A model generated the notes under the pieces. The model ran no database searches. It saw nothing but the letters and a program-made list of their open reading frames with translations, and was not told where the DNA came from. DNA of 64,000 nucleotides. Origin: Salarias fasciatus. Lineage: Eukaryota; Chordata; Actinopteri; Blenniiformes; Blenniidae. Made by a program: the position numbers and the translations under genes. The stretch is taken from the NCBI RefSeq assembly GCF_902148845.1, contig NW_021941229.1, positions 26,464,164 to 26,528,163 on the forward strand. The letters run 5' to 3'. Positions 1-11,107 of the stretch are shown one piece after another; the first letter of the stretch is position 1; the number at the start of each line of letters is the position of its first letter.

Positions 1-820
1 CAAACTTCTTCTACCCTGTCATTGATCTAATACTCCTTGAGCTTAAATTATGTCACAGTTTCAGAGAAACTGTGACATAATGAAAAGCATCCAGGCTCTA
101 CATCCCCAAAAAGATGCATTCCTGAAAGAGACAGCTCTGTTCTCATTTGCTCGAATGTTTGATTCAAATACTGAAGACCTGGGGCATGAGCTACATCAGT
201 TCAAAAGGACGTTAGAGAGGAAAATACAGACTGGGATGCAGAGACCCTCCAGTACAGCGGCGCTGGTACAGTTCATCGAGCCATATAAAGAAGTGTTTTT
301 TGAGCTCCACAGACTGTGTAAAATAGCAGTAGCGATCCCAGTGAGTCCTGCTTCTTGTGAGCAGAGTTTTTCTGTGTTAAAGCTCGTGAAAACACACCTC
401 AGATCCACCGTGAATGATGAGAGATTAAGCAGTCTGGCTGTACTGAGCATCGAGTCTCGGAGGGCAAAGGCGTTGAATCTCGACTCGTTTGTTGACCGGT
501 TTGCCAGAAACCATCAAAACCGCAGAATACAGTTGTTGTAACAGGGCAGCCAGTATTTGTTTATAGTGTTATATTTTTGTAAAATGTTGTAATCTTTTTA
601 TATTTCTCTGAAATGTGATATTTTGAAGCATTCACTTTGGTTACAATGAATAAACACTAGTTTTATGAAATAAAAATACATCAAATAAGATTTTTAATCT
701 GTCTATTTTGTACTGGGTTGAATGTACCCCTCTGACAAAACCCCGGCCTTGGCCAGCCATCCCACCCCCAGCCGGCCCCAGCCAGGCCCCCTCAGTGAAA
801 CTGGTCTGGAGCCGCCTCTG
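1..820 (+). mobile_element. hAT DNA transposon, 3' part (5' end outside window)
   Basis: The end of a transposase frame is followed by an AT-rich 3' region and a terminal motif at about 797-820, ending GAGCCGCCTCTG. Read in reverse this is CAGAGGCGGCTC, a typical hAT terminal inverted repeat beginning CAG. The partner repeat would lie left of the window, so the family cannot be confirmed by pairing ends. Confidence 0.65.
50..541 (+). pseudogene. hAT transposase C-terminal dimerisation domain (ZMYM1-like), fragment
   Basis: The 163 codons match the C-terminal end of hAT transposases of the type predicted in fish as zinc finger MYM-type protein 1-like. The dimerisation-domain core is visible at residues 94-135, around PVSPASCEQSFSVLK and LSSLAVLSIE. 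Bases 3-80 encode the expected preceding residues (NFFYPVIDLILLEL) in another frame that meets a stop, so the copy carries a frameshift near positions 55-80 and the ATG at 50 is not a true start. The catalytic part lies outside the window. I read it as a dead transposon copy rather than a host gene. Confidence 0.7.
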
Positions 821-959
821 CTGTGACGTTACTTTAAAGTGTTTGTTCCTTGGTTGTTTCTTAACTGTTACTGAAATACTTTGGTTTATTTGAGTTTTGG
901 TCCCCTTTCAGTTTATAGAGCAGATATAATTTCCTTTTATTTTAGATTTCCCCCTTTCC

Positions 960-1364
960 CGGCGAAGTGGGCGGGGTGAACGACTGACTCCCGCTTCTGA
1001 TTGGCTCAGAGTGTGAGTGACACCATCACGAGCGAATCAGAGCACAGTAAATCCCTGCATGATTTTATTTCATGTATTTCAGTGTGGCTGCCTGTTCGTT
1101 GACCAGATAGCGCCTCCACGGGGCGGAGGAGTTCCTCCCGCTCCTCCTCTTCCTCCTCTTCCTCCTCCTCCTCCTGCCCCTCTTCTAACTGCATGTCAAA
1201 GTTGGCTCCGCCTCCCGGAAGAACGCTTCCGTTCCTCAGACACACGGTGTGAGCGTGTCTGTGAGAGAGGAGTGTGTGCAGAGAGTGTGTGAGGAAAGGA
1301 GAGTGTGTGAGGGAGGAAAAGTGTGTGTTGAGACTGATTTCCTGTCCAGAGCTCCGGCCTGAAG
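960..1364 (+). promoter_or_regulatory. Putative promoter and 5' UTR of the methionine adenosyltransferase gene
   Basis: A GC box (GGGCGGGG, about 970-977) is followed by an inverted CCAAT box (ATTGG in TGATTGGCTC, about 998-1007). A pyrimidine tract of CTCCTC/TTCCTC repeats lies at about 1137-1185, and GTGTGAG-rich purine sequence runs up to the ATG at 1365. No TATA box is evident. The composition fits a TATA-less housekeeping promoter, but the transcription start cannot be fixed from sequence alone. Confidence 0.45.
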
Positions 1365-4300
1365 ATGAACCCGAGCGGAGGAGCGAAGAGCGGGAAGACT
1401 TTCCTCTTCACCTCCGAGTCCGTGGGAGAGGGACACTCAGGTAGACTGGAGAGAGAGAGAGAGAGAATCATGTAGACTGGAGAGAGAGAGACAGACAGAG
1501 AGACACTCAGGGAGACTGGAGAGAGAGAGTGTTTTACATCATTTATATTGTCTTCATGTTCAGATTGGAGTGATTTTCTGGAGTAATTTGTTTTTCTTTT
1601 GAAAATGTCATTGTGTTCATCATGTCGACTCAGTGTCCCAACAAGAAAACCTTTGTGAAAGTTTCATCTTGAAGGTTATTGTGGCGTCGCTCAGGAGGGA
1701 CGTGCCTGGACTAAAACCAGTTTGATTCCTCTGGTCTCTGGTCCCACTGAACACACTCAGAGTGTAAACCTCCTCTCTTTTGTATTTACAGATAAAATGT
1801 GCGATCAGATCAGCGACGCCGTGCTGGACGCGTACCTGAGCCAGGACCCGGACTCCAAGGTGGCCTGCGGTGAGTCCCTGAAGGGTCTCCATCCTTCGCA
1901 GGAGAGTTCAGCTGAAGGAAATTCACCTTTATTTATTGCAGTGATTTGAAACAGCAGTTCTATCAATTTAAAACTAAAAAAAATTACCTGCATTATACAA
2001 ATAAATCCATCCAAATGAGTCATGAAGTTCAGAATCTGTCGTCTGTGAGCAAAAGTGAGATGAAAATCATTATTTGATGCATCTGGAAGATTAACCTTCT
2101 GATAAAACCGTCACCTTGTTATCAGACTCAGGCCCCGTTTCCACGACAACAGAGTCAAAGCTTTTCCAAAAAGTTCCATCTTGGTTGCCATTTTCCCCAA
2201 AATATTCCACCTTGGCAACTGTTTCTAAAAAGTTCCATCTTGGGGAATGTTTGCACAAGTTGCGTTGTCGGTGACTCTGAGCGTTGTTCTGTGAACAGAA
2301 ACAAAAGTTCTGCGTTTTCACGTCAACAGGGCCTCCTGCTTTCCACGCTGTTCTCTTTTCCCGTCTTCTGAGTGGTTTCATTTTCCCACTTTACAAGTCA
2401 GTCATGAATGCGCCATGTGCAGCGTGCAGATGGCCGACGCTCCCTGAACGCCTCCCGTCCCTGATCTGGGTCTGGGTCTGAGTCCCTGGAGGATCCGGGT
2501 GTTGCTTCAGGCCAGAGAGTCGTGTTGCAGGAAGAGTCGTCCCGATGTGATTTGTGGAATAATGATTAACCGTCTATCAGAGCAGGTCGAAGTCCAGCAG
2601 TTTTATCGCGACGTTCTTTCACCCGGATTAAAAACAGGCCGTGAGCCTGCTGCTGGTCTCATCTCGTGTCCAGAAGGTGGAACAGCTGTTCTCTGCTGTC
2701 TCAGAATCCTGTCTTTGACTTCCTGTTGTGTCTGCTGAGAGGACTCAGGACGCCCGTCCTCACTGTCAGATCCTTTATGAGAGCTTCAGCGATCAGAAAG
2801 CAGAGGACGTCCGTCCTTCCAGCGACTTCTGGAGTCCGAACATCCACAACGTGAGAACTGCAGCTGGAGAACCCGTCCCCCCTGACCGGGCTTCGTGTTT
2901 GGTTTCAGAATGTGTTGCGAAGACGGGAATGATCCTGCTGGTGGGGGAAGTGACGTCCAAGGCCAGCGTGGACCTGCAGGCCGTGGTCCGGAACACCGTG
3001 AAGAAGATCGGCTACGACGACTCCTCCAAAGGTGACGGCCGCCGCCGCACCTTCCTCCAGGGGGCGCCGTCACGGCGTCGCCGCTGACCAGGGCCAAAAT
3101 GTAACTTTCAGGCTTCGACTACAAGACGTGTAACGTGCTGGTGGCTCTGGAGCCGCAGGCCGAGGAGATCTCCGACTGCGTGTTCGAAGGCCGGGAGCAG
3201 GAGGACATCGGAGCCGGAGACCAGGTGTGAACCGTCACGGTGTCCTCACGCTCACACTCTCAGGTCCACCAGGTCCTTCAGGTCCACCAGGTCCTTCAGC
3301 TCCACCAGGTCCTTCAGGTCCATCAGGTCCGATAGGTCCGTCAGGTCCACCAGGTCCACCAGGTCCTTCAGGTCCATCAGGTCGGTTATGTCCATCAGGT
3401 CCGGCAGGTCCGGCAGGTCCTTCAGGTCCATTAGGTCCACCAGGTCCATCAGGTCCGTCAGGTCCTCCAGATCCATCAGGTACAGCCACGCCGTCCAGGT
3501 TACAGGCGGATTGTCTTCTGCTCAGGAGACAAACACTGACTTTATTTAAAAGACCACTTTATAGAGTCAACCTCGTTTCCATGACGACATGAGGAACCAT
3601 GACTACCAGATACGGCTTCATGATCCGATCATGTCGCTTATGGTGTCAATATGAGCTTAAAGCAATGCTTCAACATTTTGGCAAATTGGCCCATTTAGCT
3701 CAACTCCTCAGTCATTTCGAACAGCATACTTACTGTTTCTGTGAGGGCGAGCTGTTGTTTATTCAGAGGCGAGTCGGGGAAGGTTTTCGGGACGGACACA
3801 ATGGAAGTGGATGGTATTTTTGTTCCCCCTCGTCAAACTCATCAAATACACAATCCAACAACCCCAAAACACTTTGGTGGACATGTTATAATCTGCACAT
3901 TCACTACGCTGTGGAACACCAACAAATAATATTGTAGCGTTACGACACTGAAGCAAATACTGGGAACTACTTTTTCTTCTGAAATCACTACGCCCAGACG
4001 CCATGTTTATTAAGTAGTTCCGTCTTAGCAATCTTCACATAAACAACTCAATCTGGTCATTTTGCATTAATATTCCACAGCGTAGTGAATGTGTGGATTA
4101 TAACGTGTCCACCAAAGTGTTTTGGGGTTGTTGGATTGTGTATTTGATGAGTTTGACGAGGGGGAACAAAAATACCATCCACTTCCATTGTGTCCGTCCC
4201 GAAAACCTTCCCCGACTCACCTCTGGATAAACAACAGCTCGCCCTCACAAAAAAAGTAAGTATACTGTTTGAAATGACTAAGGAATTGCGCCAAATGGGC

Positions 4301-7300
4301 CAAAATGTTGAAGTATCGCTTTAAAGGATCCGGTCAGTGATGTTCATGTCGGTGTTTTCAGATTTGCTCTTCTAACAGTAAACTTCTTCTTGCTGGACAG
4401 GATGTGGTCGTGCAGACGTTAGTTACTGTAAAGACAGAAACTACTACTAGGGTTCATACCTGAAATAAAGACACCGCCCTCTTTAAAGTACTGACCTCAA
4501 AAAGCCCTTGATAAGAAAGTGGCTGAGAAGTCCTCCAAGCCTCGACCACGGCTGGACGCCGTCCAGGAAATACACGCAGTGCGATGCTGGGATGAGTCAC
4601 AGAGTGGGATTTAGAAGAAAAATCCCAGAGACAACTGACGAAAGGAAAAATTCAAATTTGAAAACTGTAAAAGTAAAGAAAGACACTGGAGTGTGTGTGT
4701 TGTGTGTTGTGTGTTGTCAGGGTCTGATGTTCGGCTACGCCACGGATGAAACCGAAGAGTGCATGCCGCTCACGCTGCTTCTGGCTCACAAGCTCAACTT
4801 CCGGATGAGGGAGCTGTCCCGGAACGGGGAGTGTCCCTGGATACTGCCCGACTCCAAGTCGCAGGTGAGGACTCGCCGGTCTTGCGCCGCGCGCCACCGG
4901 CAGGCGGCCATCTTCCTCTGGGTCTGAGGACATCAGTGTGGACGTGGTCCTGTTCGGTAACTGTCCAAATAAACAACCAAGGAAACGAGTCCTGCAGGCG
5001 ACATTCACCTGGCCTCCAATTCAACGCACAGAAACAGCTGCAGAAGCTGTCTGGGATACTTTAGAGATGGCGTTGAAGTGGGACGTGATCTTTCTCTGTG
5101 CAAAACAAGAAGAACGAAAGATGAAAGACTGAGAAACAAACCAAGGAGCCAAGAGACGACGTAAATTCAGACGATGCATCTAAATGAACGGAAACCAGGA
5201 GTGAGATAGATCGCCCTCATTCTCCAGAAATACAGAAAAAGATTAAGATGTCGCCGGGCTGGCTCGAACCCCGTGTTTCCCCCGGACAGCCGCCAGGAGG
5301 ACGTCCCGTTATTCAGATGAAGGTTCGACTCCTCCGCTCCGGTCGAGGCGGTGCGTCCTTCACAGTGTCCCCGGAAACTTCCCGTCAAAACATTCCACAT
5401 CAGTCCCTCCTGTCGTTGAATTAGCATTTAAACAAACCAACAAAAAAAAGACAAAATTAGTATAAATTTTAACAATAATCCAACATAGTGTTGAAGACAG
5501 CAAAGCCAGACAAAGTAGCACAACTGTTCACACAAGAACACAACCCAGCCCATGTGAAGACGAGTTTTCTACACCTGTATTAAGGATTTGTGAAGGTCTA
5601 AGCTTTGTGTTGTATTTGTGAAAATAAAAAAATCTACAAGCACACAACTGACGATACAAGGCTCCAGACTGTGCTGCTCGTTAGTGTGGACAGGTGTGTC
5701 GGCACGCCGCAGGGTGTACTGCCGGTGGAGGAAACCGGGTGTGGATTCTGAGTAAGACTTCCAGAACCTTCTTCGCCGCTCCTGCAGGTGACGGTGGAGT
5801 ACCGAGACGACGGCGGCGCCATGGAGCCTCTGCGGGTCCACACCGTGGTCATCTCCGTGCAGCACCACCCGGACATCGGCCTGGAGGACATCCGGCGCCA
5901 GCTGATGGAGAAGGTGGTGAAGGTGGTCATTCCCGCCAAGTACCTGGACCAGCGGACCATCTACCACCTGCTGCCCAGCGGGAAGTTCCTGTTCGGAGGC
6001 CCGCGGGTCGGTGCCGGCACGTCCGGAAGAGAGGGGGCGCGGCTACGCGGCCGGCTTTGACCTTTGACCTCTCGGCTCAACAGGGTGATGCCGGACTGAC
6101 CGGACGGAAAATCATCGTGGACACATACGGAGGCTGGGGCGGCCACGGCGGCGGCGCCTTTTCAGGGAAGGACTACTCCAAAGTGGACCGGTCCGGAGCG
6201 TACGCCGCTCGCTGGGTCGCCAAGTCGCTGGTCAAAGCTGGACTGTGCCGGAGGGCCCTGGTTCAGGTGAGGGGGGGCAGGGGGGCACACACGGCGCTGG
6301 ACAGAGTCCAGTCAATCAAACTGACCAGGAGAAAGGAGACGATGAAAGCTGACTGAGAGCTAACAGATGAGGACCGAACACGAACATGATATCGTCTGGA
6401 CACGTCTTCCTGGGCCGATTCCCTGGAAGGAAATATGACTTTTCAGACTATGTCAAGGTATTTTGGGGTATTTCATGGTCATTCAGAGTATGTCAGGTTC
6501 ATTCATTCATTCAGTATTCGGGGTAATTCATAGAGTTTTAGAGTGTTTCGGGGTATTTCAGAGTGTTTTGGGGTCATTCGTACTACTTCAGGGTTTTTTG
6601 AGGTCATCCATAGTATTTCAGGTTATTTCAGGGTATTTTGGGGTAATCTGCTGTTTTGCCAGGTATGTCAGTGTTTCGAGGTATTTCAGAGTATTTCGTG
6701 GTATTGTGGGGTAATTTGTAACATTTCGAGGTAATTTGTAGTATTTGGCGGTATTTCAGAGTGTTTCGGGGTATTTTGGGCTCATTCATTCGGCCTGTCA
6801 CGATAGTCAATAAATCAATTAATCGCACGATAAGAAAAAATGAGGTGGGTAAGTTTGCCGAGTCGTTTCCTCGTCTCCACCTCAGACTCTCAACCTTCAC
6901 TGTGACCCGGAACCCTCTGAGCAGTTGTGTTAAACAGGTCAGTCCTCCTGATGTCCCTCCTGATGTCCCTCCTGATGTCCCTCCAGATCTCCTACGCCAT
7001 CGGGGTGAGCCACCCGCTGTCCGTCACCGTCTTTCACTTCGGCACGTCCAGCCGGGACGAAGACGAGCTGCTGCAGATCGTCCAGAAGAACTTTGACCTG
7101 AGGCCCGGGGTCATCGTCAAGTAGGTCTCCTCTGTACCCTAACCCGTAACGTCCACTGATGTCCTCTAACCCGTAACGTCCACTGACGTCCACTGTGCTG
7201 GTCCACAGGGAGCTGGGACTCAAGCGGCCCATCTACCAGTCCACCGCCTGCTATGGACACTTCGGCAGAGACGAGTTCTCCTGGGAGAAACCAAAGTCTC

Positions 7301-7311
7301 TGCTGTTTTAG
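1365..7311 (+). CDS. Methionine adenosyltransferase (S-adenosylmethionine synthase), nine exons, complete
   Basis: The enzyme makes S-adenosylmethionine from methionine and ATP in the cytosol. Exons are 1365-1440, 1792-1869, 2909-3031, 3112-3224, 4721-4864, 5788-6006, 6084-6266, 6987-7120 and 7209-7311. They total 1,173 nt with consistent phases and GT/AG ends, giving 390 aa against about 395 for vertebrate MAT1A/MAT2A. Exon lengths 123, 113, 144, 219, 183 and 134 are those I recall for the vertebrate family. Landmarks are [15 protein letters not shown] (residues about 22-36), [15 protein letters not shown], the PAKYLD region, and the glycine-rich [15 protein letters not shown] loop, ending EKPKSLLF. 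The usual GHPDK motif reads GHSDK here, from the last whole codon of exon 1. The tail resembles neither MAT1A nor MAT2A closely, so a fish-specific paralogue (mat2a-like) is likely. Intron 3 is only 80 bp, intron 6 77 bp and intron 8 88 bp; introns 2 and 4 hold repeats. Confidence 0.93.
2100..2400. other. Intron 2 stretch with short imperfect repeats
   Basis: The phrase AAAGTTCCATCTTGG recurs at about 2170-2185 and 2229-2245, with a related copy (AATATTCCACCTTGG) between them at about 2201-2215. Nothing gene-like is visible in the rest of intron 2. Confidence 0.35.
3249..3483. repeat. Minisatellite of a 9-bp GGTCC(A/T)NCA-type unit in intron 4
   Basis: About 25 imperfect copies of a 9-bp motif (CAGGTCCAT, CAGGTCCTT, CAGGTCCAC and similar) lie immediately after exon 4. 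Because the period is a multiple of three, every frame stays open and yields Gly-Pro-Ser/Pro collagen-like peptides on + and Leu-Met-Asp or Gly-Pro-Asp peptides on -. It is an intronic tandem repeat, not a collagen gene. Confidence 0.85.
3657..4324. mobile_element. Foldback MITE with TTAA target duplication, in intron 4
   Basis: TTAA at 3657-3660 and 4321-4324 flanks a 660-bp element that starts AGCAATGCTTCAACATTTTG and ends with its near-perfect reverse complement (AAAATGTTGAAGTATCGCT). The inverted arms are about 270 bp each around a spacer of about 125 bp. TTAA target sites are characteristic of piggyBac-type transposases. No transposase is encoded, so the element is non-autonomous. Confidence 0.75.
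6440..6790. repeat. Degenerate tandem repeat in intron 7
   Basis: GTATTTCAGAGT/GTATTTTGGGGT-like motifs recur irregularly every 20-25 bp. No coding potential beyond repeat-driven open frames is seen. Confidence 0.6.
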
Positions 7312-7520
7312 CTTGAAGTGGAAGAAGATCCAGATTTTCACCAATCAACAGCGAATCAGTCACAGAAGAGTGAAAAACCTCACAAAAAGTAAAGTTCAAA
7401 ACTCCTCAAGCTTTGGTCCAAACGTCTCAAGTTTCAACAATCAGTGCTTAAAGCTTCTGTTCCTTGTTTATTCACTCCATCCAAACTTTTTAAATGATCT
7501 ATTTTGATATGTGTTTGCTA

Positions 7521-7526
7521 ATTAAA
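7521..7526 (+). terminator. Candidate polyadenylation signal (ATTAAA)
   Basis: ATTAAA lies 210 bp after the stop codon of the methionine adenosyltransferase gene. It is the first common hexamer variant seen downstream. Confidence 0.4.
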
Positions 7527-7967
7527 AACCTGCATGGATAAAAAAATGACTTGTTTTCCTTTGAACGTACCTATTTCAGAGTAAACTCACACTGTTGGAG
7601 TCTGTTAAACATTAATGGACAAAAGATAAAAACTTCAAACTGAACTGTCAGAGTCTCATGAATGTAACTAGAGAAACAACTACAACAGACGTTTTAGTCT
7701 GTGTGTGTGTGTGTGGGGGGGGGATTCCGCACATTTCAACCCACTGAAGACATGAAGGTGTCCTGCTGAGGCCTCACCAGCAGGGGGAGCTGTTCTACCA
7801 CATCTGAGCCTTCAGAGGAGCAGAGGAAGGACTGAGGTTTAGTTTGAACGTCGGTGTTTAGCGTTGTCTTCTCTTAACGCTGATCTCTAATAAGAGCATC
7901 AGGGGTTCGTGACATTAAAGAACTCAGTTTAACTCCAACATGAGTGTTTAAGACCATCTGAAGCCAA
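7527..7967. other. Intergenic, no gene seen
   Basis: AT-rich sequence with a short GT run ending in a G run at about 7700-7723. No open frame, RNA gene or clear repeat ends are visible. Confidence 0.5.
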
Positions 7968-8387
7968 CACTCTAAAAAGTAACTCAGAGAAGCCTCTGAA
8001 CACTACTTGATTTAATACATGGATCCAAGTAAAAAATTGTAATTAGTTGATTTTGATAAACTTTCTAAGTTCCAAACCCATTTTTTTCAAGCTATGAATA
8101 ATTAACAATGTTCTTAATTACATCAGCTTAATTTTGCTTGCAATTTGAACTCAAAATTCAAGTTGTTATAACTTAACAAACTTGGCTTGATAAATGAATT
8201 GCGTCAACGTTGACTTCACAATTTTAAGTTCCCTCTCGCCACACACCATGCCTGGACAAGTTCGACAGTGGGTTAGCAGGACGAAAAACCTTCATACAAG
8301 CAACATCTCATGGTGAGTAAAATGTATTTTTAATAGTTCTAGTGGGGTAAGGAGAGCACATCGGCATGGTTAGTGTTGGTCACAGCA

Positions 8388-9394
8388 TAACGGTGTGTTT
8401 CCACCGGACGCGACGCAAATTTTTCGTGCGATGAGATTACATACAAAGTCAATGTAATGATGCGATTGTCGCTCAATCTTGAGCGGCGGGCGGTGGACGG
8501 CAAGCGATGAGGCGGCGAGCGTTTCCCGCAAAAAATCCACGCGCCCATCGACTTGCACTGCCAGTCGGCCCCGCGCACCGCTCGCTGCCCGAAGCCCGCC
8601 GCTTCATCTCTCCACGCTTGTCGCTTGAGTTAATAATTGAAGAAATAATTGAACTTTTCAAGCGAATTGGCGCCAGGACAGCCTATCAGCGTGGAGCTCT
8701 TCACGGACGTGCTGACGTAGGGCAGCAGGGCTCCGACCACCAGAACAGTTGGCGTGATGCCAAGGCGAGCGGCTTGCGCGATCTCACTTGTTCACCACTT
8801 CTGGTGGAAACTGGGCGTCAGCCTGAAGCAGCGCTGGAACCGGCCGTCCGGGCGCAGCTCCTGCAGAAGACGGTGGAACTCACCGAGCTCAGACCGCCTC
8901 CGGAGGGCAGCAGGCGGCCAGAAGAGAGGCGGCGCCTCGCTGCAGCTGGCGCTGACTCCCCCAGGCCAGATACAGAGCAGCGACGATGGCAGGCGGAGCA
9001 TCTCAGTCTCAATCGTTATTTGTAAAAGCACTTCTCATATTCATTAAAGTGCTGAACAGTAAAAACAGTCTTAAAAACAAAAAAGAACAAAACCCGCACC
9101 ATTGATCAGCGCTCACACACACACACACACACACACACAGACGGACAGCCAGGTGCACACAGGACCGCAGGACAAACATCAGAAGAGTCCTGTCCACTGC
9201 TGCTGTGCAGGAGACGGTGATGAGGAGGCTGTGATGTTTCTGCAGGATGTTCTGTGTTGCAGATTTGTACCAGTGTGACGCGTCGCGCGAATGAATTCAC
9301 ACACCAGCGATAAAACTCGGGCGTCTAGCGTGGCACAGTGTCATTTGTCTCGAATGCAGTCGCGTCAAACGCGTCCGGTGGAAACACACCGTAA
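8388..9394. mobile_element. PIF/Harbinger-like element with TAA target duplication
   Basis: TAA at 8388-8390 and 9392-9394 flanks a 1,001-bp element whose ends, CGGTGTGTTTCCACCGGACG and its reverse complement, pair almost perfectly. A three-base TWA duplication is the Harbinger signature. On the minus strand at about 8790-8900 a fragment reads EFHRLLQELRPDGRFQRCFR, like the N-terminal region of Harbinger-type transposases, but no full transposase remains. Confidence 0.72.
9114..9139. repeat. (AC)n microsatellite
   Basis: Thirteen uninterrupted AC dinucleotides inside the Harbinger-like element. Confidence 0.9.
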
Positions 9395-10234
9395 AAGAAA
9401 CGGGCTCTTCGAAGAATTTAACAATGAAGACGGTAGTGCCGCAATGCATCATGGGAGTTTGGGATGAGATATTCAAGATTTAAACATTGATTTCATGATT
9501 TATTTTCATGTTCTGATGTTCATAGTGTTATTGTAGTTGTGTTTCTTTGTGTTCTTGTTCAGTTAATCTAAATAGTTTAGTCACTTTTCATGTCAAACCT
9601 GGAATGAGGAGTATTGAGCATTTAATCTGCTCCTGCTGCTACTCCAGAATTTACAGATCGCGTCAGTTTACTCTATAATTTTCCTCTGGACTTGAAAAGC
9701 CTGGGACTACTTGTGTAGAATCCAGCTGCATTTGCTATGATAGTATTGTAATCCCAAAAAAGTCACAGCATTAAAGATCAACAATAACTGTCCATTTTAA
9801 GCACTTGTGCTTAAAAGTGGGCAGTCAGTTCATCTGACTGATCAACTTCAAAATCTAGCATTCACGAAGTAAGCAGTGCTTAAAATAATTTTTGACTGAT
9901 GACAGAAAATGAATTCACCCAAAGGAATATAGTTTGTTGATTCAATGTAATTTTGAATGAGGTTGCCATAACATAAAAAGACTAATGCAAACTGTTGCGT
10001 TGAATTTTTTTGTTGAGTCAAGACATTTCTTTTTAGAGTGAAGTTACAAGACAGGTCAAGTCACAGTCAGCATGAAGATTCATCGTTAATACCTAGCTGT
10101 AGGGCTAGCAGGGTCCAGGTTAACATTTTTATCATGAATGCTCGTCTGGGTAAGCATCAGCACGAGTTAGGATACAACAGAAGGATCAACGTAAGCAAAC
10201 CGGCTCAACACAACAGTTCAGGTTCAGTATTCCA

Positions 10235-10278
10235 GCATAATTTCTGGTAGTGGGGGACTGCGTGCGCGCTCTCCCCTG
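10235..10278 (+). pseudogene. Truncated U1 snRNA, 3' 44 nt only
   Basis: It starts at GCATAATTTCTGG (the Sm-site region) and runs through stem-loop 4 to CTCCCCTG. The upstream 121 nt are replaced by unrelated sequence. This is the left edge of the array, and the spacer that follows is more diverged than in internal units. Confidence 0.85.
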
Positions 10279-10942
10279 AACTAATGTATGATGACAAGTA
10301 CTTGACTTGACTGACTTGAAGTACTTGATTTCAATGCCGTTGTGCTGATGCTGTCAAGGTTGTGTCCTATGCCTCCATACTGACTAGCAGGGGTGACACC
10401 TGAATAGACTTCTTGCTCAAGAAATGCGCTTAACTTTTGTCATTTGCAAGTTTTTCCCTGGGCATGTTGACAACCAGAGTTGTGCCACTGGAGCAAATGA
10501 ACACTCTGTGAACTACTTGAGCAAAACAAAGCAGCCTGAAGGGTGCACTCTCCACCAGATGTCAATGGGTGCGTTCCTGCATTTGTGTTCAATGATTCCC
10601 GGTGATTTGCAAAGCACCATGTCAAGGTAAACCACTGCTGCGACGCGCAGATGTTGCGGTGGTCAGGATATCTGGAGTGTTTGGCCAAGAGGATGGAGGT
10701 TGTTTGCATGTTATTTTGTTTGCTGATTTGACATTTCTATCGATATTTATTTGATTTTGTGTGTCCTTGATGTGATATGGTCTGACTGTGAACTCGGTAA
10801 CTTGTTTGTGTGACGCCGCGATTTGAGATGCAGCGGCCCCTGGTGGAGGGAGTGCTGCTGCATTTATGCCAGAGTGATTTTGCACCGCGGTTGAGTCGGA
10901 CTTGTTTGTGATACAGTAGATGGGGTTTGGGCAGTGTCAGTC

Positions 10943-11107
10943 ATACTTACCTGGCAGGGGAGAAACCATGATCAAGAAGGTGGTTCACCCAGGGCAAGGC
11001 TCAACCATCGCACTCTGGGTTGTGCTGACCCTTGCGAATTCCCCAAATGTGGGAATCTCGACTGCATAATTTCTGGTAGTGGGGGACTGCGTGCGCGCTC
11101 TCCCCTG
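10943..11107 (+). ncRNA. rnu1: U1 snRNA copy 1 (stem-loop 2 variant)
   Basis: U1 snRNA base-pairs with 5' splice sites in the U1 snRNP. The 165 nt start with ATACTTACCTG, the 5' splice-site-pairing sequence. Stem-loop 1 has the U1-70K-binding loop region (CATGATCAAGAAGG), stem-loop 2 the U1A-binding loop, stem-loop 3 is GATTCCC-type with loop CAAATGT, the Sm site is AATTTCTGG, and stem-loop 4 ends CCCCTG. The layout matches human U1 (164 nt) throughout; where stems differ from human the partners mostly change together, for example AACC/GGTT in stem 2. This copy reads ATCGCAC instead of ATTGCAC at nt 65-71, in the loop that U1A contacts, so it may be impaired. Confidence 0.93.

Larger units (their letters stand above)
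7968..10040. mobile_element. Non-autonomous DNA transposon with CACTCTAAAAAG inverted ends, split by a Harbinger element
   Basis: The left end CACTCTAAAAAG (7968-7979) is matched by the reverse complement CTTTTTAGAGTG ending at 10040. The body is AT-rich and has no transposase. A 1-kb Harbinger-like element sits inside it (8388-9394), so this element is the older of the two. I could not find a convincing target-site duplication, so the superfamily is left open. Confidence 0.55.

Noticed and set aside
1006-1292. Poly-Pro and poly-Glu proteins upstream of the methionine adenosyltransferase gene
   Set aside because: Both come from the CTC/TCC pyrimidine tract of the promoter and 5' UTR.
2728-3087. 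119-aa open frame
   Set aside because: It runs across intron 2, exon 3 and intron 3 of the methionine adenosyltransferase gene, so it is read-through of an exon rather than a separate gene.
3227-3592. Collagen-like protein
   Set aside because: It is the product of a 9-bp tandem repeat in an intron of a well-defined gene; the same repeat is open in other frames and on the other strand.
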